NCBI GenBank assembly: GCA_030704615.1 | Contig: CM060733.1 | Span: 3,412,001-3,472,000, forward strand | Origin: Takakia lepidozioides | Taxonomy: Eukaryota > Streptophyta > Takakiopsida > Takakiales > Takakiaceae | Direction of reading: 5' to 3' | Length of the DNA: 60,000 nucleotides | Shown: positions 35,295-47,185 of the stretch, in pieces | Position numbering within the stretch: the first letter of the stretch is position 1 | Layout: every line of letters starts with the position of its first letter | Translations under genes and position numbers: made by a program | The notes under the pieces: generated by a model | Seen by the model: the letters and a program-made list of their open reading frames with translations, nothing else | Database searches by the model: none | What the model was told of the DNA's origin: nothing

Positions 35295-36287
35295 ATGGCA
35301 ACGTGCATAGCTGCTTCCGCCAGTAAGATGGTAGTGTGCTTTGGAGAGCTCTTGGTGGATTTTGTGCCCACAGTGGGAGGGCTCGCACTCTCTGACGCTC
35401 CTGCATTCAAGAAAGCGCCCGGGGGCGCGCCTGCCAATGTTGCTGTTGGTGTCTGTAAGCTTGGGGGCACTGCAGCATTCATGGGGAAGGTAGGGGAGGA
35501 CGAGTTTGGGTACATGTTAGTGAATGTCCTCAAGAGTAACGACGTGGACATTCGGGGTGTTCGCTTTGATCCTGGAGCTCGCACAGCCCTGGCGTTCGTC
35601 ACACTGCGCACAGATGGGGAGCGCGAATTCATGTTCTATCGAAATCCAAGCGCAGACATGCTGATGGTACCCGGCGAGCTTGATCTTGATCTTATTCGGC
35701 AGGCAGGGGTCTTCCACTATGGATCCATAAGCTTGATTGCGGAGCCGACTCGATCCACACATCTGGAAGCCATGAGGCTTGCCAAGGAGGCGGGCGTGTT
35801 TTTGTCTTACGATCCGAATCTGCGTTTGCCTCTGTGGCCATCAGCAGATGCTGCGCGCCAGGGCATTCGCAGTATCTGGGAGGAGGCCGACATCATCAAA
35901 GTAAGTGATGAGGAGGTCAAATTCCTCACAGGCGGGGATGCCACCAGCGATGAAGTTTGCATGAGCCTCTGGCATGCAGGCTTGAAATTGTTGCTGGTGA
36001 CGGATGGCCCCGAAGGTTGTCGGTACTACACCTCCAATTTCAAAGGCCAAGTGAAGAGCCTCAAAGTCCAGCCTGTGGACACCACAGGAGCAGGGGATGC
36101 ATTTGTTGCAGGCCTTCTGAGCAAGCTCGTTCACGATCTGTCACTGGTGGACAACGAAGCTGGGTTGCGGGAGGCCTTGAAATTTGCGAATGCGTGTGGG
36201 GCCATCACCACCACAGAGAGAGGAGCGATCCCAGCTCTCCCTGATACTGAGACCGTCTTCAGACTGATCAATAAGGTCGCTGCTTGA
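35295..36287 (+). CDS. Fructokinase (PfkB family)
   Basis: This gene encodes a 330-residue cytosol-type enzyme that phosphorylates fructose to fructose 6-phosphate with ATP, feeding sucrose breakdown products into glycolysis and starch or cell-wall synthesis. The full PfkB fold is present: N-terminal [14 protein letters not shown] (residues 13-26), the first family signature [16 protein letters not shown] (43-58), [11 protein letters not shown] (114-124), [12 protein letters not shown] (172-183), and the second signature [12 protein letters not shown] (262-273), where GAGD forms the anion hole and supplies the catalytic Asp. Length matches plant fructokinases. I chose the ATG at 35295 because homologous N-termini begin shortly before the VVCFGE strand; an in-frame ATG at 35205 would add 30 residues with no plastid-peptide character. 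There are no introns in the coding region, although plant fructokinase genes usually have several. No poly(A) tract follows the stop. Confidence 0.95.
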   Translation: MATCIAASASKMVVCFGELLVDFVPTVGGLALSDAPAFKKAPGGAPANVAVGVCKLGGTAAFMGKVGEDEFGYMLVNVLKSNDVDIRGVRFDPGARTALAFVTLRTDGEREFMFYRNPSADMLMVPGELDLDLIRQAGVFHYGSISLIAEPTRSTHLEAMRLAKEAGVFLSYDPNLRLPLWPSADAARQGIRSIWEEADIIKVSDEEVKFLTGGDATSDEVCMSLWHAGLKLLLVTDGPEGCRYYTSNFKGQVKSLKVQPVDTTGAGDAFVAGLLSKLVHDLSLVDNEAGLREALKFANACGAITTTERGAIPALPDTETVFRLINKVAA

Positions 36288-38530
36288 TGAACAATCCTCA
36301 AGCGTTGCAGAGGACGTATGCAGTGGAGATGGAAACAACACACATAGCATGACACTGCCTTTTGTACTAATGTAGCCCCTCTCAGGGGCTTTGTACATAA
36401 TTCGACTCTGTTTTCAAAGTGAATGTATGTATGTCTGTCTTTGGTGGGGATATGAATCTGAGAGTCTTGCCTCATTCTTGTCAATCTGTCCATCTCTTTT
36501 GGATTTTCCTTCACCATGAAGCTCCTGTGCTCTGCATGGAGCTGATTTGAGCTTCAGATTTTGTTTGACTGAGGGCTGACACCTGCATGCTTTTCCAGTG
36601 TCAATGATTTGGGAGAGCAATGTCAGGCTCGCAATTACTATCACCAGAAGTTTTGCATCTAGGTACTGAGTCGCTGAAGTTCCTGAGCCTTGTCTTTGCC
36701 GTTAGTTTTTAAGCTTTTGCTGCTGAGTTTCACAAATTCAGTGGGGTATCAGCCTGTGACTCATAGGTGTTGCTGTGCAGGTGATGTCGGCCTCTGTATT
36801 TGGGCTTCCTGCAGACGCTATAATTTCCTATTTTCTTACCCTGTGCATCTCTCATTAGACCCCACCCTCCCTCCCTCTCACCCACTTCTATGTTCTCAGA
36901 CACATTTTGAACTGAGTACCAGCAGAATTGTACTGTCCAAACCTACCCGTTGCCGACATCCTAACAATATGTTAACTCTGTCTGTGTAATTTGGAGTCTG
37001 GTTGAAGATTGAGTACTGCAGTGAATGGAGGGAGCCAGTGTGAGATTAGCCAATGGACAGGAATGAACTCTCCGGAGAGAAAATTCACTAGCAATCAAGT
37101 TTCTTCTTACCCTGGCCAGAGGGAGCTTGGCAGACTGACAGTGGCACTTAAAGCACTTGAAGGGTACTGCACCGAGTAATTGGTCAATTTGGTTAACAAT
37201 AAGCACAGCACTTGGCCCCCTCATGTGCAGATCTCAATTGGAGCACTCAGTAGGTAAGGCTTGCTCAGAGAGTACAGGTTTACACTTGCTAAAGTTCAGT
37301 TAGGCTCAATGGTGGATCTGGTTAAGCTTCCAGCACATGCCGCCAGCCCCCGCACCAGGGTCCTCTCTGGCTCAGTAACTCAGTCAGAGAATGAGATCTG
37401 ATCCAAAAAGGACATCCAAAAAGGACATAAAGAGTTTGAGAAATACCACCAAACATTACACTTTCTCTGGAACACTGATGTCCACTCCCATACCCATAAT
37501 GCTGGTGATCATCTTCCTCCTTAGGTTGTGTGACCTCACAGAAATGTCCCCTGGGACATGAGCCAGCCTGAACATGCACACGGAATCAATGGCGTTTAGT
37601 AGGACTTCACACAGAAACACAGCCAAGATTTTTGGGTGCACCCTTGCTAACGAACACAAGGCTCTCATTTAGGCTTCGCTTCAGTTGCTGTCATCTCTCT
37701 CCGAAAAAGATGCATACACTTGCTGGAAGCCATCTCGGCATAGATGTTCAATTGAAAACAACTATTTCACTAGACCACCTGCACAAACAGCCAGAGGTTT
37801 GATCCACCATTGCAACTGGGTTGATTCATGTGGCTGCAATCGCACTGGGGGGAGGGGAAAGAGAGATGCAGTGTGCCACCATAACACTCATCCCCTGATA
37901 GAAGTGTCAATGGCCATGACCTGGAGGTTGATGAGGGAAGAGTGGGAAAGCACACTAGTACAGTCGCCTATCATCTGCTTCTTCTCAAAATCACTGATCT
38001 TCAACATTACTAAAACTCCTGGACAGTGGCTGTCTAAGGTGGTGACCCAGTGACCAACAGATGGGGTATTAGCACAGTGGAAGCCATCATAACCAAATAT
38101 CTCGTGGGGGTACTACCACTGAATAGATAAGAAAAAGTCGCACTGCATGAGCCAATAGAGAAAACCAAGTTGCACTCTGGGAGACTTGGTCCAACTGTAG
38201 TACAACTACATAGAAAGTCCATTCATGAAACTCCTGAAGTGAAACTCTTGTTATTAAGGGCTTGTATTGAATCAGACTAAGAGTGGACACACCCAATGAC
38301 ATTTGCTGGACTCATGTTCAGCAATACTAGTAAAAGTACATAGAAATTCATATGCTGAAACCCTAACCATGAAACATCATATATACTGAAGGATTGTACA
38401 ATATCTAGAAATTCTATTCCTATAACTGTAGTCGCAAGACACAAAAATCCATCTTGATTGGAGACCTGAAATGAACAAGGAGGGAATGCTTATCTAGCCT
38501 CGCTACACAGATTTAGGGGGTGTTGATGAG
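36288..38530. other. Region between two convergent genes
   Basis: This is the 3' flank of both neighbours. No strong coding signal: minus frames at 37322-37668 (containing VPGDISVRSHNLRRKMITSI) look mildly protein-like but unidentified. No polyadenylation signal was assigned with confidence. Confidence 0.45.
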
Positions 38531-39859
38531 CTAGACAAATGGCAACAGAGTATACTCAGCATAAAATAAATTCCAGATGAACCGGTAAAAACTAGCAATC
38601 CCTTCCTTCGAGTACTTTGATGTATCTAACAACCATGTCTGGTAAACCAGAGCTAATGCCAAAGCCGCGTGGCCAAGCACCATCACTTGGCCCCTAAAAG
38701 CGTGGGGTACATAGAGCCCTGCAATGATTGCCCCAACATAATTAGCAAGAAGTAACCCCGCCCCAAGAAACGAGATGTTTCGAACCCCAAGCTTCGTTGC
38801 AAATGTCGAGATGTTAAACTTCCTGTCGCCTTCAATGTCAGGCAAGTCTTTGGTGATGGCAATCACAATGGCAAAGACAGTAACAAAGATGGTGATGAAG
38901 ACAATCGAGGGGCTCCATTGGAACGGAAGTCCAAGGGCTGCCCTTGTTGCATAGTAAACCCCAAAGTTAAGCAAAAACCCCCGCACTGTAGCAATGATCA
39001 GAAAGGCAGGGATTGCGTACTGTTTCAACCGCAAAGGTGGAACAGAGTAGATTCCTCCAAGAAAAAGACCAAAGGAATACAGTCCAGTGACGAGCGGGCC
39101 AAAATGTGTGGCCACAATCCCTACCCCTAATGTGGCTAATGCAACAACAAGGCACCATGCAGCTGGGATAGAGAGATCCCCGGCTGCAATTGGCAAGAAA
39201 GGTTTGTTAACTTTGTCAATGCCGACATCATAGATCTGATTGATTCCAACAATGAAACCATTTCCACACAGAAGAGCCAGAAGGCCTCTCATTGCCTTTG
39301 GCATGAGCCACCAGTTGATCAAATGTGAGTTTTCACTCAACGCCCTCGCCACCAGCGCTGTGGTACCAATCATCGTCCCTCGGATGGTATGGGGACGAAG
39401 AAATCGCCAAAAAGCATCCTGGAACTGTGCAATCCTTTGAGGCAAAGGAGCACTTTCTGCGACCAAAACAGGATCACGAGATCCAACATTTTCATCCGGG
39501 AACTGCTTGGTAGAATCGGCAGGCACACCTCCATAGCTTTCGCCTGCTACGCTGCAACACACCATACACGGCCGTATCAAGCTTTTTCTGGCGTCCGAGC
39601 TCTTCAAACCTCTCCATACAGCATTTGAAGCGTGCAGCCCGTTCCATAACTCCCCTGAGAGCCGTCTCCCGCATTTCCACCTCAATTTTGGTCCTCTCTG
39701 AACAGAATTTTCTTGCGAAGAGCTACATTCCAAATCAGAGTAGTTGAAAGAAGTGGGATGGTTGGCGCTTGACGAAAGAGAGACCGAGTGAACGCGGCCC
39801 CACGCTGGGGAGGAGACACACCACGACGCCATAGCTGCTGCGGGAACCCTGGACGACAC
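38531..39859 (-). CDS. HST: Homogentisate solanesyltransferase, plastid
   Basis: This 442-residue membrane prenyltransferase condenses homogentisate with solanesyl diphosphate and decarboxylates it to make 2-methyl-6-solanesyl-1,4-benzoquinol, the committed step of plastoquinone-9 synthesis in the plastid envelope. Residues 1 to about 110 are Ser/Arg-rich and lack acidic clusters, as in a plastid transit peptide. The UbiA core begins near 150 ([13 protein letters not shown]). The two Asp-rich prenyl-diphosphate/Mg sites are [14 protein letters not shown] (207-220) and [11 protein letters not shown] (337-347). Several hydrophobic membrane segments and the C-terminal [18 protein letters not shown] match the plant HST pattern closely, rather than the tocopherol homologue. 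The first Met (39859) and Met10 are both plausible starts. The coding sequence is a single exon; angiosperm HST genes are split by many introns. It is convergent with the fructokinase gene. Confidence 0.93.
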   Translation of the reverse strand: MSSRVPAAAMASWCVSSPAWGRVHSVSLSSSANHPTSFNYSDLECSSSQENSVQRGPKLRWKCGRRLSGELWNGLHASNAVWRGLKSSDARKSLIRPCMVCCSVAGESYGGVPADSTKQFPDENVGSRDPVLVAESAPLPQRIAQFQDAFWRFLRPHTIRGTMIGTTALVARALSENSHLINWWLMPKAMRGLLALLCGNGFIVGINQIYDVGIDKVNKPFLPIAAGDLSIPAAWCLVVALATLGVGIVATHFGPLVTGLYSFGLFLGGIYSVPPLRLKQYAIPAFLIIATVRGFLLNFGVYYATRAALGLPFQWSPSIVFITIFVTVFAIVIAITKDLPDIEGDRKFNISTFATKLGVRNISFLGAGLLLANYVGAIIAGLYVPHAFRGQVMVLGHAALALALVYQTWLLDTSKYSKEGIASFYRFIWNLFYAEYTLLPFV

Positions 39860-41360
39860 CCGTGATTACACTCCCGAGCTCACGTTCCCAACAAAGATTA
39901 CCGGGAACACATAACCTCCGAAACGGTCCTCGGGACGATCACGATGCTCCCTCTTCCTACTTGTTTTGTATGAGTTTTGTGGAAGTGTAGACAGATTGTA
40001 TATGCATTTGCAACGAGACAGCAGAGTGTAATTGTGACAGTCAATCTGCAAGCGCTAACAATCTAAGACATTCCACTGCATAAAAATCAATCACTTATAT
40101 CGATTCTCATCTAACAATCTTGACAGTTCAATGCTCTAGTCGACCAACAGTGTTTTGTATCTTAATAGCTGTAGGACGTAGATGCTACATGGCATCAACG
40201 ATACTAATGTGGGCCACAGAGAGAGAGAGAGGTTTGACAGGCATCACGGAGACATCACTTGCTCACATCACTCACTTGTCATAACCACCGACGACTCTCG
40301 GTGTTGCCTGTTCCGTGTTATCCGAGTGCTCTACCCTTTTGTGCAACCAGAGAATGCCGGCCCCACTCCCTATGCTCCTCCTCTGCCCTAGATCCTCACA
40401 TTCTCTACCGTCAGCGAGTCCATGTTTTCAGATAGGCCTGCTCTCTAAGTTATTTAAACAAGGCGTCCAGAGGACTAGCAGGACACGCACGCACACATAC
40501 CTTCCTTGACGTGATCTGTTGTGCACCTCGACTCCCTCTCTCTGAAAATCCCGCTTTCATTCCTTACACTCGATGTAACCAAAGTGCAGTTCCCTCTGAT
40601 GATCTGAGGATAAGTTCCTTATTCTGAAATCGGGAAATCCGCAAATTTCTCTTCGAAGCTTTGCTTTCAACTCCAGTTAAAGTCTCTCGATCTCTCTCAG
40701 ATTTCACATAACAGCAGAATCTGAACACCGCCAAAAGATTCTGAGTTGTTCCACTAAGAATCGGAGATTTTGCATTTGCTGAGTAAGATAAAGAGAAAAC
40801 GCTGTACTACGTGTAGACTAGACAGTAGGCTAGCTGCCCTCCCCTATCATGGCCGGTATTTACCGGTAAAAGACGGTTCGAAACCGGTGACTTCTGGTAA
40901 GACTTTCTGGAAACGTGTCAGATAGCTACTGGAATACTGAAAGTGCGTGATGCGATGTGCGGCTCGATGCCAACAGCGCACAGAAACGACCCATCCACGA
41001 GGAAACATTCTTCTTTTCTTTCTTTTCTTTTTTTTGACAAAGGGAACTTACTTTTTATTTTTATTTTAAAAAAACATATTAAAAGCTCAGGAAAAATAAT
41101 CTTGGGAAATGCCATTCAATGCTTACATTGGAGGATACCGTAGTATCCAGGACGCACTGGGGGCTATAAACTATAAGTGTTAACTATTAACCTTTTTTAT
41201 TAATTTGTTCAAAGGGGAGGATGCCCTTTAAATCATATTAAAGAAGTCCTGGAAAAAATAACCAGAACAGAATTAATGCTTTCTTTCTAAACCTTGAAAA
41301 GTTTAGATAAAGTATTGTTGTTTATCTTATTTCTATTTCGGGAAAGGGGGCGGTGTCCTT
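39860..41360. other. HST upstream flank and intergenic DNA
   Basis: This probably holds the HST promoter and leader on the minus strand. A (GA)n tract lies at 40217-40231. No other gene is seen; no TATA box was assigned with confidence. Confidence 0.45.
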
Positions 41361-41365
41361 TATTT

Positions 41366-41600
41366 CCACGAGTAGGTGGATAGAGCACTGAGTGCCACCC
41401 AGGTGATCTGGGTTCGAATCCTGCTACCTTGTAGGGTGTGGTATGCGTATGATCCCCCTTCCCTTGGGTGGTGTCCTTGAGCCTTCTGCTTGGGGAGGTT
41501 AGGTACTAAGAAAGCGGTTATTTTCCTCTCACTGTAATTAAGCGCCTGATTTGTAAGTCACGGTCGCTCCTGGGTGTTTTCGTGTTTTCCCTTAAAAAAT
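41366..41600 (+). mobile_element. tRNA-derived SINE, Au-like
   Basis: A-box-like TAGGTGGATAGAGCACTGAG (41372-41391) and B-box GGTTCGAATCC (41411-41421) are spaced as in a tRNA, but no acceptor stem pairs around them. The body then has TGGTATGCGTATGATCCCCC, GCTTGGGGAGGTTAGGTACT, AAGAAAGCGGTTATTTTCCT and CTCACTGTAATTAAGCGCCT, and ends in TGGGTGTTTTCGTGTTTTCC before an A-rich tail. From memory these phrases resemble the plant Au SINE family. No target duplication was identified. Confidence 0.75.
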
Positions 41601-41612
41601 AAAAAACTATAA

Positions 41613-44470
41613 CCCAGACTTTATATGGGATTATTGTTCTCTTTTAATTACTCTCTACTATAACTAGTAAAGTTGCCCGCTGCCCGAATCTTGTGGAGCG
41701 GAGGTGGCGGGTACCCGCGGTTAGCAAGTGGGACACGCCCTGGGCACACGGGCTGCCTCGCAGCCCACGTATGAGAGGGTTTGCAATGATGGATTCGATC
41801 AGAAATTGAGGAGGGCCTTCCCAACTCGATTCACAACATTGGCACCAGAAAACATGCCCAAGTTTTTCCAAAAAACCAAAAAGGTGGCAAGATACAAAAT
41901 GCAATATGTGGATCCCCTCTGAAAAATTAGGAGAAGGTGGCAGACATCATGAGGCATGTTGATGTGGAATTTGAACTCAATTGGCACCGTTTACGAAGTT
42001 CGATAAGATTGGTGAAATTCTTTCCTACTTTGCAAAGATCTCAAAAACTTTTTGTATTCACAAAATTGGTATAAGGTTCCAATTCCTACCGCCGAATGTC
42101 ACGAAATTTTAGTCAATGTAGCAGATGTAGTTAACAACATGATTAAATGACGAATGTTTGAAGATCTGCTAAAAGTCTTAGTTATAAATAAAAAGGTGAT
42201 AGGAAGTTCAGATTTGCAGATTTTTGTCTGAGGTAAGTGTTGAGTGGCCATCACTCCTTCTCAGATTGGGCTTTTCATTTTTCAAAAGTAGCCACCTCTG
42301 TATTATACCCAACACCCCAGGCGGCGAAAAAAACGAGCTGGCACCTCTAGAGAGGCCGCTCAATGACAGGTGGCATGTTCTAACAAGTCCACAATGGCAG
42401 TCATACAGATTTTCAAGCGACAGTCGCCAAATTTTTTAAAAACAGGCTTTCATTTCCCTTCAGTGAATGTAAGAGTCCCCCGAGAAAAGGGGAGCCTTTT
42501 GGCGAAAGTTCACCAAGAAAAAATGGCTGCTCCTTCTGTCTGATCCACTAATCTTTAGGCATGGTGCACAGGCGTAAAGTTCTGTCAAGTTTTGGCCTTT
42601 CTATGTTAGGGACAGTTCTCAGGCAGAACTTTGACCTTCTGCCGTTTAGGTCTGCTGCGACGTTTTTTTTCGTATTTTCTCCTCTCGCTGAAATTAAGGG
42701 GCCTGATTTGTGAGAGGTCCTCCCTCCGTTTGTCTTTTTATAGAAAGAAAACGAAATCAAGCGACTTGCCGTCTTGTATATGTTTTTCTTTTCTTTTCTT
42801 TTTTGTATATGTCTTTGTCAGTGTAGTGGTGCTCACAGACTGATGAGGGAAGGAAAGCGCTTTACAGATGCTCTGAAAGGAGAGGGCAGACTTCTTCTCG
42901 CGGACTTCCAATAAGAAAGGGAAGATGGGTGTGCAAAATTCATGCTAGTGGTCCCCTGACATACCTCTACTTCAAGTTATTTTCAATCTCAGAATGCTAC
43001 CATACTAGGGGGTTGTAGTTCCTTAAAAAAAATACTAGGGGGATTGTAGCCCTTTAGAATTGCAGTAAGAGGGAGCCATGGGGAAAATAACCCTGGCAAA
43101 AGTCCATAAAGGCTTACATCGAGTGGGTAGCACCCATCCATCATTAAAACCGCTATCCAGATCACTGAAGCTGAGAGAAAAATACCCCCCTTTCTGAGGG
43201 GACAGAGAGCCCCAGCACCAAGGCATCGACCACAGGGGATTGAATGCAGACCCACTGACAATGCCATTCCCCAAGTATGTATATGGGCTGGGAGCTTCAT
43301 ATTTCAAGCATTCTAGCCTACCTAATTTCAGTCTGCCAGCAAATATGTCATTTGTCATTACCGACAAGATGCTATTAACTGCAGCTCTCATGTCTGACTG
43401 ACTTACATTAGATAGCCCAACCGATAAAGCCACCCAAAACCAATTTACTACTCAACATTCTTATTTTAGAACACACCTCCTATCTCCGTCTGCAGACCAC
43501 GCAGGCTTCACCTGATTTGGCTTTGATGATCACATTATAACCGTTGTCTGATGCAGGAAATCCTGGCCGCAAGATGTTTTGGAGCAGAGGGATCGATTCA
43601 GACTGAAACACATAGGACTCAGGAGGCCCGGCTGGTGGATGAGTACTTGGTCGGTAAGCGTTCATCCGTCCAGTCATCGTCACTCGCCGCCTGTGAATAC
43701 GTGCAAGGGCATGTCAACGGGCAGATTGGGCAGCGCCGCCACGTTTGGGGCCACACACCCGTGTGTGTTTGTCGTGCCGCTGGCCCCGCACCTCACCCAT
43801 CCTGGGCTCAAATCCACTTACTCCATCCCCCGTGACTAGTTTATCCCAGAGATAATCTGGCAAAACGCCGGCTTAATGTAGTCAAATCGGATTTGTTTAT
43901 GGACTTGCTATTCGGGTTGCATCGTGGCCGTGCGATGGAACTGCTGAGCATCATGACCGTTACAGCGCAAACAGCATTCAAAATTTCAAATGAGTAAAAA
44001 CAAATAACGCAGCTGGCGAAACCCCGTACTTCTTGGCTATACTGGGGTGGCGTAAATGAAGAAGGTTTAGCCATAAAGCTACTGACAATGTTGCGAGAAG
44101 GACAGACTTACGACGGTCGCAAGAATCATTAGGTACGGGCCTTTGGATTGTACTTTATTATTAGTTCCATTATCTAATTTTGTCGTCGGTTATGTCGGGA
44201 GGGCCTTTGACTACTCAAACAGTTGACGAGTCAGTTACTTGGTTTCTCTTCCAAAGTTTGCAAGAGAGGCGGTGTAGGTTTGAACCCACCACCGCTGTGC
44301 AGCGGTGCCCTAACCTCGGTGTTTCGCCACCCGCCTCCTCGAGTTGCGCCATGGTTTCGCCAGAGGGGCCTCTAGTGCGCAATAGCCAGCGTGGCCATCG
44401 CCAGCGGCGCCGCGCAAGTTGGTTCATCAGTCCCGGTAGAAATCACGGCGCGGGTGGTGACACTGGACGG
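41613..44470. other. Intergenic DNA, no gene seen
   Basis: Short overlapping frames on both strands lack domains. Near-identical phrases beginning TACTAGGGGG.TTGTAG occur at 43002 and 43033 (a short duplication). A GGTTTGAACCCACC phrase near 44276 resembles a B box but has no convincing partner. Confidence 0.45.
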
Positions 44471-44479
44471 CCCGCGAAA

Positions 44480-44757
44480 AGACGGGCTGTGATGGGGATG
44501 GTTTGAGTTGGGAAATGCGCGGGAAGGCGAGCGGGCAGGGCCGGGCTGGGCAGGAGGGGGGCTACGCTAACGGTCATGGGGGGCAGCGTGTGGGCCCGGC
44601 CCGGCCCGGCCTTCTCTTGGGTCCCCTTCAACCGTTGGCTCTTCTCGCGTGTGCGGGCTCTGCATCGCTCGTCTCTCTGTGCTTCTTGTTGCTGCAGCGT
44701 CTGCGGGGCTTGAGGACCAGGGGAGCTTGTGAGGAAGGCCGGGAGGAGGAGGAGGAG
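44480..44757 (+). promoter_or_regulatory. GC-rich leader exon of the downstream gene
   Basis: A GC-rich, CpG-containing block (for example GGGCCCGGCCCGGCCCGGCC near 44592) ends in GAGGAGGAG followed by a consensus donor GTAAGT at 44758. GC content is far above its surroundings. It is probably the promoter-proximal 5' UTR exon of the gene whose coding exons are recognised from 47186 onward. Confidence 0.5.
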
Positions 44758-47185
44758 GTAAGTTAGGTCTTGGCTGGCCTTTTCTTGCTTGGCTGCCTGC
44801 TTGTTTGGTTTTGACTCTCGTCTTGCGGAATTGCGATCCACGTTCGACAGCTCTTCACCGTCCTCTGTGTGTCTGTCTTTCTCTGTCTCTATCTGTCTTT
44901 CTCTTGCTGTTTCTTTTTGTCTGTCGTCTTACCGAGGCCTGGAGTTCGGTGGCTGCCCTGGTGAGGTGGTAGGTGCTTAATGCCCCTTGCTTTGCGGGTT
45001 TGTGTGCTGCACAAATTGGTCCGCTTCAACAGCTCTTCCTCTTTGTCTTTTCTTTCTCTTATCTTTTGTTTTTCTTAGGCCTGTAAGCCCTGGGTAGTGA
45101 GAAGGTGGCTCTGTCAAGTTCCATATGTCATCTGATTTTAGATTTTGTCTTCCTTCCTCGAAAATTTGATCTAGTGCACTTGCTTTCTCTGATCCTGTCT
45201 CGCCTTTGCGTCGTTCTTTTGGTTTCCTTGATGCCTGGGTCCTAGGGACTACCGGGAGATTAGATGCCACTGCTGGTCACTGACATTGCAACATCTGGTA
45301 GTAAGGATTAACTCATCTTCATTGTCCGCTCTGTAGTTGGTCTTCGTCTTTTCTTGTATATTCGGTAAACTTTTTTTTCTGTCCTCATTTCCTCGCCTTC
45401 GTCCTGTTCCCGTTCTGGCCACTTAGATAGGTATATCCCCATTGTCTTGTGAGGCCCTTGGGCCCCTTGTTTTCTAGGTTCCCCCTGTTTTTAAGGCCTG
45501 CTCTTGCTATCCTGGAACTCCAAAATGTAGGATTCACGTTGTTGATACTGGTCTTTCTGTCCCTATCTGGTATAGCTGTGCTTTCCTACAGGCCTCTGTT
45601 CTTCAGCATCAGATTTCCATATACGCTCCAAAGCCCTGTCTCTCTTTCTTGGTCTTCTTGCTAGGTTTTCTCTAAAGTCCCTCGATGATACTTGTCCCAC
45701 CAGTCCCCCTCAACTCCTCTCTTGCATTTGCGTCTGCCGTCTTTTACCCTTGCTCTCTCCCCCTTATTGGACCAAGCAGCAGAGAAAGGAAAACGATCAC
45801 CATGCCTCAGTTTAGCCTTCCTATTCCCATTTTCAGCAGCCCTGGAGGTTTCGGCCCTTCCATCTATGCTGGCTTTCATATTAGTTGTCCTGCCAGTGAT
45901 GAATGTAAAGTTTGAGGGTCTTAGTGTCAGTCTCCCTTCCACTGTCATCTTCTTTGGCATTGCTCCAAAGTGAAAATGAGATGCAACCAAACAGTTTATA
46001 AACGAAGGAGAAGTAAGTGCCCTGGCAGCTAGGGCATAAAGCTTTGTGTTTTACCTTCCCTGTTACGCATGTGGTATCCAGGAGGTCAAAATCATTGTCT
46101 GCTTTTCCCTAGGAGGTTTAGTTTTATCTCATGTGTTTTGCTTGTGTTTCATGGTGCCATGACATTAAGTCTTTTGTGACTGACATCTCCTTACATAAAC
46201 TCCCAACTGCACCACCATCAGGGCTTGTTGTCTGGTTGCCACTCTGCTTGGAGTCGGCATGTAATGATATTTTGTGTTTCGCTTATGCAGGTTTAGAGAG
46301 CAAAAGGGAAAATAAAATCATGGCTATGGTGTGCTATCGAGGAGAAGTGCCGAGTGGCGTTTCTACTGTACTATGGAGTATGGGGTTCATAACGGCTTGA
46401 ATGTTACTTCCTATGATGTACATAGGGTCAGTTTGTCGCAGAAAAAATGGAGTACAGAGATGGTGACCACATGTTGGTTAGCAGATCTTGCCCTCAATCC
46501 ATGTGAAACGGGCGAGTCCATTGCATACAACCTGCGAGCTCAGTTTATGGCTGGGATGTTTGGACTCACTTGTAAGCGTTGCAGACACTTAAGGAGAAAG
46601 GGAACGCATGGATAGCTGCATCGGAGGAAGGCACAGGAGCCAATTCTGTGAGTAAGACCTGGAGTTACATTGTGGGAAGCACAAGTGGTAATGAGTTCGG
46701 TAGTTGAGGAGGCTGGCAATAAGCATGCTGGGCATGTGGTGCCATCTTTTTCATTGCAGCATAATGCTACTGTTGGAGAATCCCACTCGGGCTCTCCTTT
46801 TTGGTACTCTGACACGAAAAAGCTGGAATGTTGCTCGCCTCCAGAGGAAGGTGGGCATTGCCCTCCAGGTCCTTTCGATCTTTGAATGGCATAGTTGTGT
46901 GTGACTGCATTTTTGTTAAAGAGATCGAATGTTCACTTGCAGAACTTCCAAAAGGACCACCATTCAAGGTAGAAGTAAGGGACATTCCTTAACTGTAGCA
47001 TGTAGACAGATTTCTGAGATGCAGAATCTGCCATATGCCAGGTGTTCAATCCAAGAGCAGAGAGATTGGTTGTCCTTCACGATACAGCGAATTCAAGTCT
47101 TAGGTTGGATTCAGTGTCATTGGCATGTGTTGAAAATAGGTACTTTCTTTGCATTGAGTTCATTTTTTCTTGCGTTGTTTCTCAG

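Noticed and set aside
36288-36420. Poly(A) remnant proving a retrocopy of fructokinase
   Set aside because: No A-rich tract follows the stop codon.
35171-36517. Minus-strand frames opposite the fructokinase
   Set aside because: Shadow frames of a well-supported gene.
41366-41440. Possible tRNA gene (A and B boxes)
   Set aside because: No pairing acceptor stem; the sequence continues into a SINE body.
44443-44841. 132-codon minus frame in the GC-rich block
   Set aside because: GC composition explains its openness; it overlaps the leader exon and lacks a domain.
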